Shown here: piece by piece, positions 55,880 to 64,000 of the stretch
How positions within the stretch are numbered: position 1 is the stretch's first letter
How the letters are laid out: each line of letters starts with the position of its first letter
Assembly (NCBI GenBank): GCA_036429605.1
Contig: CM071589.1
Coordinates: forward strand, 496,001 to 560,000
DNA length: 64,000 nt
Reading direction: 5' to 3'
From: Cladobotryum mycophilum
Lineage: Eukaryota > Ascomycota > Sordariomycetes > Hypocreales > Hypocreaceae
Notes under the pieces: generated by a model
Database searches by the model: none
The model's input: only the letters and a program-made list of their open reading frames with translations
What the model was told of the DNA's origin: nothing
Made by a program: the position numbers and the translations under genes

Positions 55880-56505
55880 GAAGCGACTTGATACGAGGAT
55901 GATCAACGACCTGAACAACAAACTCAATAGTCTCCCCTTGTTCGGAGTTCAAATCGGGGCTGGATGATAAATCTTATGCTAGGAAAATGATATGAAACGG
56001 ATGTATAATTACGCAACGGCTGGGAACTAAAGGTTGGATGTCACTTGTTATATGTTTTACCAAGGACTTTATTCTTAGCTTGTCAAATGTTATCTGATAC
56101 AATTTATTGGATCTACCTTGTTAGTGCACTGCTTGTGATATGATGATGACTGGCTCAACATTTAAATCATAATTACAACAAATAAAAAAGCAAAGTAAAT
56201 TGTCGTATCATGCCAAGCCCGGCCATCACCTTTTATCCTGTGACCTGTTCCGGCACCTTCACATCAATAGTTGTATAATACTGATCCTTTGCTATATTAT
56301 AGCTTAGGTTATACTTGAAGTTATCTCGTTGCAGTTGCCTAGATATCTAGTGACAACAATTAACAAATCATGAACTTGAATCATTCAACAGGTCTCTGAT
56401 TTATAATTCTCAACCTAGTATTAAATATATGTCTTGAAGATCATGTTGATCCCACGCTTCCTTTTGAATATAGCCGCAGCCTTTCCGGTATGTTATACCA
56501 TTATC
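55880..56505. other. Intergenic, no gene seen
   Basis: AT-rich 3' flanks of the hydrophobin and the HET-domain relic. No coding signal. Confidence 0.5.
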
Positions 56506-58573
56506 TCATTCAATACAAAGCACACCATAATAATGAGTATAAGCGCGTTTATAAGTCCATGCAGAAGAGTCATCTCTCAAACTGTGGTTCTTTGACTTTA
56601 GACGCTGACAGATTGCCACAATCTCAACAAGTTTATCATTTCTCACTGAACCATTGTCCAGAGATGATGAGATATTGAACGAGGTCTTGGTACTATCCAT
56701 AGGGTTCTTGAGAATAGGGGTACCAGTCACTCTTGAGAGATTAGGCAATGCCTCATCAGAGTTCGGGAGCTGGACCCAACCACAAACCTGATTGTGGTTG
56801 TCCATTAGTTCGAGGTGATAATCCATGTCAAAGTCATGTCACCACTCTGCCTGTCGCGAGTATCGAAACCATCCCCGCTTCGTTTGGCAAGATATGAATT
56901 TGCATTGTTTCATTTGGCTTGATGTGGAGATCTCCCAGCTCTGAGAAACTGGAAATGGGCGCCAATACAGACGATCCGGGAATTCAGAGTGGTGGTAAAC
57001 ATAATTCCCGGCGATACCGAAAGGCAGTCTGCAGCCATGTCCTGTATCCGGGTGTTTGGCACCGGGATACTTTTCCCTTACCCAGCCTTTGGGAGGATTG
57101 TGAGGATTGGGAGTCTCTTCGTAAGGTTTGAACCAGGAAGAATCAATGCGATATTTCGTAGTAGATGCTAGCGTGTCGTGACCATACCACTGAGTTTTCG
57201 ATATCGTAATCCATTTCTCTGATATGTCAAAAGACTGCTGGGACTGACTTGGACAGGTCATCACTGTGTAATCTTCCTCGTTTTCCAGAAAATTTAAACC
57301 CTCACATTTCCATCCAACCCAAGACCAAGAAGGTGCCTCCGCTAAACTCGCCATTATCACAACCGATGGCGGTGGTATGGCCGGATTGATTGGTCTCCAA
57401 GGCTGCTCCTCACCCCGAAATCTAGACAACCTTTTCCCTTGGACAGAGAATCGGGAGGTTTTGATCAGAGATCTACCTATCCTAGGTGCCAAATCGCAAA
57501 TGCATGCGACTGATTATTTCCGAAGGGGTTGGACCTTTCAAGAGTATTTGCTCTCTCAACGGCGCCTTATCTTTGGGAAGCGACAGATTCATTGGATTTG
57601 CAGCTGTGAGACATTCCATGAAGATCTTCTGTATACGAATGCCAAGTCTAATGAAACCTACGAGAGAGTCATGCACTCCTCCAGTAGAGCTCACTCTGTC
57701 TTCCCAGACTCTGAGCTGTAGATTGCCCCCATGTGTTGAAGCTGATGTGCCAAATGATCCTTATCTTCAGGGATTATACACATTGCATCGATCCATAAGT
57801 AGCGTTCATTGATGCTCCGGACAACATGCATAGCATCTCTGATGATTGGTAGCTTAGTGATGGTGCTACTGGATAGACCCCCTGGTTTTCGTAGCTTGCT
57901 TAGCTTATTGAGGTCTACTTCGGACCCGTAGAATGTTCCCCATCGATAACTCAGGGCCACGAATTCCATCAGTCTCGCCACACACTAGGCAGTTATCTTG
58001 AGTATCTATGAGCGAGTCTGGTACTGTCAATGCAGTTTTATCCAATTTCTGGCACGTTGATCCATGCTCATTGATGCATTTGTCTTTCCACATAGTAGAG
58101 AGCTTTATATGTAGCCAAGAGGGGTCTATTGTGGTTTCTTGAGATGATGCATCAGCGTTTGGATAAGAGTTTCGCAGTATGAATTCATAGGACTTTTTCG
58201 GACGACATTTATAATCAAGAACCTCGACTATCGGCATTTCATCTTGAGATCGGCGGAGTCGCACGCCATGTGCGGGATATGCATATCTAAACAAGCGAGA
58301 TGCGATCATCCTATCCATCCATTCATTGTAAGATTTCAGAATCCATCCGAGCATAGATATATGGGATTCGCATGTAAATCCCTCATCATGATGTTTCCCA
58401 TCAGGATATCCCCAATCATGATATTCCTCATCATGATATGTCAAGATAAAGGTTCCCTGTCCCCCGGATAATATTTTTTTTTCAATTGCAAAGCATGCAA
58501 TGCATCCGCTTTCTGGCAGGGCATCGAACCTCCTAAACCTTGTCCAATAGCGCCTTGGTTTCCCCCATGACAT
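56506..58573 (-). pseudogene. HET-domain (heterokaryon incompatibility) gene broken by an internal inversion
   Basis: HET proteins trigger cell death after fusion of unlike hyphae. The minus strand gives the N-terminal part from the ATG at 58573. A probable 40-nt intron (about 57996-58035) follows, then the HET core LMEFVALSYRWG and YLWIDAMCIIPEDKDHLAHQ up to the IYSS motif near 57715. The expected next part is not on this strand: RGWTFQEYLLSQRRLIFGKR and its surroundings read on the plus strand across 57340-57712. The minus strand resumes with APSWSWVGWKC near 57330 and runs to 56506 (HLELMDNHNQVCGWVQLPN). An in-frame TGA lies near 56838. The inversion and the stop make a full protein impossible. 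No restored form is given here. Confidence 0.85.
57340..57712 (+). other. Inverted internal segment of the HET-domain gene
   Basis: The plus strand here encodes HET-family sequence (LIGLQGCSSPRNLDNLF, DYFRRGWTFQEYLL, FGKRQIHWICSCE) while both flanks encode HET sequence on the minus strand. The edges carry a short inverted match, CTC at 57337-57339 and GAG at 57713-57715, consistent with breakpoints with microhomology. The segment is about 373 bp. Confidence 0.8.
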
Positions 58574-60264
58574 GTTGTAGATACACCAGGAGGCAAATAA
58601 TTAAGATGGGGAAATAAGTAAAGCTGTGTGATCGGATTCGCCTATTGTGACAATAGTGGACATTAATGGCTAGCTGTGAACGTTGATAGATCAGGAGGAG
58701 AAAAGGAAAAAGTGAATGATGCTCAAGACTTTAGTTAATGCCTGATGTCTTGTCTTGCCATGAATCTCTAATGGAAGCGTTGATAACTTTTACATAAGCG
58801 TTAGGCATTATAAGTCTTATATAGGTCCCACCTATTTACTGGTCCCGTGGGTCTGAGGTTGGGCTACCTGTACGTAATTACATTCTAAACTCGCTGCGCT
58901 CGTCTCCCTGGCGACTATGGCTCAGATAAAGCCATCGCGAGGTTCAGCACACATATGGAGAGTGTGTGACAAGCGGATAGCAACCAGCGTGGGGACAAGG
59001 TCAGCGGAGAAAAGGGGGAATCAAAGGAGACGATTAAGAGAAACACATAGAGACCGATACCAGCCCCACAACACGGCTGTAGGAGACGTCGCGAGCAACA
59101 CCAGACAGAGATATTACCCTACAACAAACAGTACGAGGGGCACGAAATAAGAGCAAAAAAACTCGGCGATACAATATCGATAAGTAAGAGTTTAATAGAG
59201 CAAGTTTGCTTTGCCGAGGGTGTAGGCCGTGATCCAAGCTTCTCCTGTCAATTCGCAACACACGCTGTCGGGAATGTAGGTGCCCATAGATGTGCATACG
59301 TTTGTTGATGATATACGATATTGCTCTGTGAGATGTGCTGCGTCCATGGGAAGCAAGTTTAGGGCTCGACGGAGCCTCGCATAGTTCATCAAACGCGGTC
59401 GGAATTTCGAGGTCCAATGACGCTCTTGTCTTCAAACATGTTACGAACGGAGAGATTGGTGCGCCACCAATCAAAGTGGACTGAAACATGATGCGGAAGA
59501 AAGGCTCTATAATTTTTTCGCTGTCCGAATTCTAGTGGTATCCTTCTGAAGCATACGGGATCGGAGGAGCCTAAGGGTTTGTTGTATTAACGAATGGCAA
59601 ACAGGCGGTGATGCTCGCTCGCGAGATCAGGAAGAACAATGAGATCTATCGAATTTTCTCTGCCCTTGTATATTGCATCCGGTGCTGTCGTTGCCGAGAG
59701 TGTCAATGGCTCTGAGTGACTAGCCTGCGGGACGAGGCAGCCCTAGAACAGTGAGTCGAAGATGCTTGCTAGCTTCCCGGAGGTGTGACTCGTGAAATCA
59801 TCGAGATACGACTTTTCATGCCCCCTAACTTTGTTGAGCTCGACGCTTCCAAGACTGGGAAGGCTTTTACATTTAGTTACTAAGCGTTTGATGAGTAATG
59901 TAGTTTGTTTTATTGTAGTATCTAGAGGTAGTTCATACATCGGCCTACCTTTCTTGCCTTGGGGCACGAATGACAGCTTCATTGGTGTATAGATATTTGA
60001 TAAGAGTCTCGAAATTGAACTTTATTTCTATGCACTTAACAGACTACCATCTGAACTATGGAACTGCTAATCATGTGTTCTATCTATTGTCATATTCTAC
60101 TATTTGACTAAAGAAACGTCTTAATATATCTCTCTGGGCTTACAGAGACATCATGAATCAGGACTCAAGTAAAGTAAAAGCGACCAAATACCAAGCGTAG
60201 CAGAATCCAGACGCCGTGAAAGGACCGTTCTGTCGCCAGAAGCCACCAGAACACCTGCTAGGAA
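58574..60264. other. Intergenic, possibly containing an unrecognised decayed gene
   Basis: Several minus-strand frames between about 59030 and 59982 look partly coding but are interrupted by stops and match no family I know. No transposon ends seen. Confidence 0.4.
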
Positions 60265-60807
60265 TTATGACTGCTCATCATTGCAGTTTGACGTATCAAC
60301 CGCGGTCTGGATTGTGGACACTGTCGCTCTCAGGGTTCTCAACATATCCTGAGCAGCATCACGAGCCTCTGCGGGGTACTTGATTGCAACAACTCTGGAA
60401 AAGGAGAGCATTTTGCTAATGTATTGGATGAGCTGTCTCCTGGTCACCTCGCAAAGACTCTTCTCCTGCAGAGCTGGTGCTTTCTCTTTGAGATCTGCGG
60501 CAAGAGTCTCAAACTGAGTGCGCAAAAGCTCCATGGATTGCTGAACGCTCATGGAGTCGGAAAGGGTAAGGTTGTCGGAGGCATCAACAATAGTCTGGCT
60601 ATCACTAATGGTCTGGGCGAGCTTGGATGTCGCAGCTTGAATGGAGTCGTCATTTCCAGAGAAAGCTCGAATAGCCTGGTCGAGGCCCTCAACATCGTGG
60701 CCTACATCGCTCACAGCTTGGCGGATCGTGGAGACATCGCGGAGCTGAACGACATGGGATACAGCTCCGGTGACGAGAAGGGGGAAGATGATAGCGGTGA
60801 ACTTCAT
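60265..60807 (-). CDS. HsbA-like secreted hydrophobic-surface-binding protein (copy 1)
   Basis: HsbA proteins are secreted fungal proteins that adsorb to hydrophobic surfaces and, in Aspergillus, recruit cutinase; some act as cell-wall galactomannoproteins. 180 residues, one exon. MKFTAIIFPLLVTGAVSHVV is a signal peptide. The mature part is helical with the family pattern: DVSTIRQAVSDVGHDVEGLD, AIRAFSGNDDSIQAATSKL, LRTQFETLAADLKEKAPAL, then two Cys (KSLCEV, SNCNDEQS). The longer frame reaching 61086 has no signal peptide at its start, so the ATG at 60807 was chosen. The paralog at 61547-62086 has the same orientation. Confidence 0.85.
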   Translation of the reverse strand: MKFTAIIFPLLVTGAVSHVVQLRDVSTIRQAVSDVGHDVEGLDQAIRAFSGNDDSIQAATSKLAQTISDSQTIVDASDNLTLSDSMSVQQSMELLRTQFETLAADLKEKAPALQEKSLCEVTRRQLIQYISKMLSFSRVVAIKYPAEARDAAQDMLRTLRATVSTIQTAVDTSNCNDEQS

Positions 60808-61546
60808 TTTGATGATGATTTGGCTTGTAGTTGGAAAGAAAAGGTTGAAAACTAATTGAGAAGTAGGAAGTATTATGGACGGAACTGAACTTTTATAGAC
60901 CAGGAGACACCGATGTGTCATAGGAATAGAATAGTCAGCATTTGCCATACGCGGAAATGGAGGATCAGTAATATGCAGACATGCTCGCTTATATCGGCAA
61001 TGTCCCAAAGGAGCGAATAAAGGATCTCGGCTGCAGAAACGAAATACGCTTGTCGTATAAACATAGCCGGGCTGCAGGTATCCCATTTGAGGAAGCTTCC
61101 GAGATTTTTTAGCTTGGTACTATATTTTTACGATCCTGCAATGCTGATGAAAATGGCCTGAAATAGCATGACGATTTGGCGTTGAGGCACAGCATTTTAT
61201 AGCACACCCTGCATAGATCTACTAAAAAAAGGACCCATGATGGTTAAGATGGCCGCCTGGAATTGTTCTCGGCCTCGTATTTCCAAGTAAGCCAAGATCC
61301 GCTGAATAGATCGTTTCCATCGCTTCAAAGTTCCTGTCAGTGTTGTCTGTACTATCATTTAAAGGTGATTATCTTATTCTCATTAAATATTAGAAGCAGT
61401 TCCGTTATAATCCCATGCCCCAAAGCACCCACACCCTTCGTCTCCCAATGCTATACATCTTACTATAAGCATCAATTCCCTTCTTTTGACCATGCCTTCT
61501 CGATCTCTCAAGAATTGGCGACTGTTGAAAGCGTAAAGCCGAGGGA
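60808..61546. other. Spacer between the two HsbA-like genes
   Basis: 740 bp, probably promoter and leader of copy 1 and the 3' flank of copy 2. No further gene seen. Confidence 0.5.
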
Positions 61547-62086
61547 TTATGCCATCGCGTCCTTGCAGTTGTTCTCACTGAATTCGCCCACTAGAGATGA
61601 CACAGCCGTCTTTAAGCCGTCGAGGGATTGTTGGACAACAGGCTGTGCTGCAGCGGGATTCTTGCTAGCAATGGCCTTGGAAAAAGGGTCAATGGCCTTG
61701 GAGATTTCGCCGGCCTGTGGCCTTATCGTTCCGCAGAGCTTGCTCTTCTGAATAACAGCCTTCTTGCCTTTGACATCGTTGGCAGCGGCTTCAAACTGAG
61801 CCTTCAACTCATGGAGTGGCTGTTGAAGTCCCAGAGCCTCTACGAGTGTCAGATCCTTGGACCCATCGACGCCGGTTTTGCCTTCTTTGATGGTCTTGAT
61901 GAGGGTAGAGATGGCAGCAGTGATCGACTCGTGAGTGCCAGAGAAAGCTTGAACTGATTTGTCCAGGCCAGTAAGGTCACGGCTGACAGTTGAAAGAGCA
62001 TCTTGGATAGAAAGGTCGCGAGGCCGGGCAACATGGGAGAAGGTCCCAATGGTGAGAAGGGCAAGGCTTAGGGCGATGTACTTCAT
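61547..62086 (-). CDS. HsbA-like secreted protein (copy 2)
   Basis: 179 residues, one exon, tandem with copy 1. The signal peptide MKYIALSLALLTIGTFSHVA is followed by the same layout: LSIQDALSTVSRDLTGLDKS, VQAFSGTHESITAAISTL, LHELKAQFEAAANDVKGKKA, and two Cys (KSKLCGTIRP, ENNCKDAMA). Sequence is diverged from copy 1 outside the motifs (RDLTGLDKSVQAFSG versus HDVEGLDQAIRAFSG), so the duplication is not recent. The start is the ATG at 62086, directly before the signal peptide. Role inferred from the family: surface adhesion or cell-wall protein. Confidence 0.85.
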   Translation of the reverse strand: MKYIALSLALLTIGTFSHVARPRDLSIQDALSTVSRDLTGLDKSVQAFSGTHESITAAISTLIKTIKEGKTGVDGSKDLTLVEALGLQQPLHELKAQFEAAANDVKGKKAVIQKSKLCGTIRPQAGEISKAIDPFSKAIASKNPAAAQPVVQQSLDGLKTAVSSLVGEFSENNCKDAMA

Positions 62087-63093
62087 TTTGATGACAAGAG
62101 ATGATGATCTTAAATTTTGGCTGAATGATGACTACCTGAGTCAAACATTTAGGGGATAGAGATGAATGTTTATATGTGGACGAGATGCGCTGATGGGCGG
62201 CGGGAAAGAAACTCCCGAATAAAGTGGCTGAGACACGTTTGACAAATGGCCTGATGTCTTGATTCCTCATATCAAGTGGTCAATGCGAAATTGTGAAGTC
62301 GGCACCTATTCGTTGGTTCATCAAACCAAAGAAGATATTATACTAGTCAGGAAACCATCTTTTCCCTCTACTATAGTATAATAAGGCAAGATGTGGTTAG
62401 ATGCATCACATCATGGACAACGCTAAACGCTCCTCTGTACTAAATGAGCCACTGGTCGAAAATGCACAAGTTTTGTTTATGAGTCTAGACCTCCGCTGCT
62501 ACTCTGGACGATGTTACTGCATCGATATGGCTCCTTTGAGTTCTTTGTTATTTGAAATAGGTCATGACATTGACGTAAACTGAGTGACTGATGTCTTGGA
62601 TCTTTGCTATTGAAAATGTTGGAGACGTTCTATTCGTCGAGATTCTGGGATGTGGTGACACCAATGATGTCCTCTTTTGGTGATGACAGAGTCATGCACT
62701 GCCTATTGGAAATTCATACGTGTCCAGTGAGTAAGTAGCCGTTTTGACAACAATTTCCGTCATGAAGACGAAGAGACATCAAGTGCTGTTGCCTGGCAAA
62801 TACACCTCAAAGAAGCGAACATACAATCACCATTTAAGGATAACTCATCTTGTTCTACGGCTGTTCTTCTGATGATCAAAGGTTTTTAAGGCGACACTCT
62901 GATACCTGCTTCATTAACTGGTAGGCGTAAAAGCTTCTAGGTTGGAATTGCCAAAACATCTACAGGCTTCATGCCGATATAAGCTCTGCCTAAATTCCAT
63001 TATGTGGCATGGCATCTTTTGTCTGTTGTTTTTTACTTCTACATGAAGATTTGGTTATTGAGAATCAATTCGTTTTTACATTTCTGAATCAAC
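62087..63093. other. Intergenic, one copy of a short diverged repeat
   Basis: Upstream region of HsbA copy 2. It contains the repeat copy at 62401-62479; otherwise no gene seen. Confidence 0.5.
62401..62479 (+). repeat. Diverged 79-bp repeat, copy A
   Basis: Aligns with 63688-63765 from ATGCAYCACA to AAGTTTTGTTTA with one single-base gap. Most differences are transitions. Confidence 0.7.
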
Positions 63094-63816
63094 GTGGCAA
63101 ATGTACGCATCCGCAACATCAGAATGAATCGGCGAACAGAACAATATTATAATATAATACGGGTTCAGCCATACCCAAACGCTCGCCCTCGCAATTTTCC
63201 AACGCTAGAATCACAGCACGCCTACAAAGCCTATAGGGCTGCCTGTGTGGGCTCTGAGCTCTCAATCCAGAGGTACTAGGATTATTATGACCGAGAAAGC
63301 AACTTTTATGATACTACCTTTGAAGTCCTAAGCAACCAAGTCCATCATCGCCTGGCATACTATGCAGCAAAGGCCTACTTAAAAGCGAATAGGTAAGAAC
63401 AATATTACCTTTATTACCTTTTTTGAATTCTATTTTGTTCTAATCATATTTATTATAGGCATGCACAGCTTCAGGTAGCATTCTTACACGACCATGCCTT
63501 TGCATATTTTACTTTGACAAGCCGGCGTAAGCACGAAAAACAAGCTATCTGGGCTATTTGCGATGTAAGGGATATGAGGGATTACTATGGGATCCATTTG
63601 CAAGCTAAGACATCGGATAATTCCTACTTCATGTGTAGGAACTATACTAGACTCGGTGAGAGAGTAACGAAATATTATATGAAAAAGATGCACCACACCG
63701 TGGGCAACACTAAAAGCTCCCCTTCACTAACGAGCTACTGGTTGGAAATACAGAAGTTTTGTTTAGTTGTGCACCTAAATTATATGGTTGTTTGCCTGGT
63801 CGCCTTACTTATCTAA
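63094..63816 (+). pseudogene. Unrecognised gene fragment with intron and in-frame stop
   Basis: A coding-like frame runs from about 63094 (RIRNIRMNRRTEQYYNII) through a TAG at 63278-63280 and continues in the same frame (DYYDRESNFYDTTFEVLSNQ, HHRLAYYAAKAYLKAN). A normal intron follows (63393-63458, GTAAGA, branch-like CTAAT, ATAG). The frame then continues HAQLQVAFLHDHAFAYFTLT and WAICDVRDMRDYYGIHLQ to about 63816. The aromatic-rich, non-repetitive composition and the clean intron argue for a former gene. I recognise no family. There is no clear ATG start; it may be a relic of a larger gene or of a mobile element. Confidence 0.5.
63688..63765 (+). repeat. Diverged 79-bp repeat, copy B
   Basis: Second copy of the repeat at 62401-62479. 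It lies within the 3' part of the unrecognised open frame that follows intron 63393-63458. Confidence 0.7.
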
Positions 63817-64000
63817 CAAGCAACGCGGAAATGTCGTGGCTCTTACTGGCTGTTGTTCTACCAATAAAAATATCATGTACAGTGGGGAGGCAAAAGTCTC
63901 GATGCAATACTAACTTCCCTGTTTTCGTGTCGTGTTTTCTTTTATCTTTTATCTTAACCCTTTATTTTTAAACATATATTTTTTTACTAAAAATGCCTTA

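Noticed and set aside
57377..57721. Plus-strand open frame read as a separate gene
   Set aside because: Its HET-family content and the matching minus-strand flanks show it is an inverted piece of the HET gene, not an independent gene.
59034..59982. Named gene on the minus strand
   Set aside because: Frames look partly coding but are interrupted and match no family I can name, so only a possible decayed gene is noted.

Overview
The window is nuclear DNA of a filamentous ascomycete, most likely a sordariomycete (Hypocreales-like). The grounds are short GT-AG introns of about 40-140 bp, and the gene set: a class II hydrophobin, HsbA-type surface proteins, a HET-domain gene, a caleosin, an ankyrin/CorA-like protein, an MCH1-type transporter and a HAL2-type nucleotidase. 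This is inference from gene content; no species marker was seen.

Layout. 0-16 kb is accessory and decayed. It holds a caleosin pseudogene cut by the window edge, a 7-exon GMC oxidoreductase, a Fig1-family membrane protein, and one ankyrin/CorA-like gene spread over more than 10 kb. Two separate hAT transposons sit in that gene, each with exact TIRs and an exact 8-bp target duplication. The first (6767-10054) has an open 832-residue transposase; the second (11079-14248) has a frameshifted one. Both carry a tRNA-like sequence at the same place and in the same orientation relative to the transposase. 18.5-24.3 kb is one 9-exon gene for a protein of about 1731 residues, with a sacsin/NO VEIN-type GHKL ATPase at the N-terminus and a DUF3883 nuclease-like domain at the C-terminus.

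24.8-34.4 kb looks like ordinary core genome: MCH1-like transporter, F-box protein, OB-fold-like protein and a divergent HAL2/MET22 gene. 36-41 kb holds a frameshifted Vps62-like gene and a complete two-gene PIF/Harbinger transposon with perfect 30-bp TIRs. 42-52 kb has an extended SDR, an unrecognised protein, a second F-box protein and a DUF924 protein. 55-62 kb holds surface and self-recognition genes: a hydrophobin with a long Asn/His-Pro-Gly repeat arm, a HET-domain gene broken by an internal inversion of about 373 bp, and two tandem HsbA-type secreted proteins. The right end has an unrecognised broken gene and a diverged 79-bp repeat pair.

No CRISPR array, rRNA or standard tRNA gene was seen. 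The strongest leads are the nested hAT insertions with conserved tRNA-like modules, the inversion inside the HET gene, and the GHKL-ATPase/DUF3883 protein.
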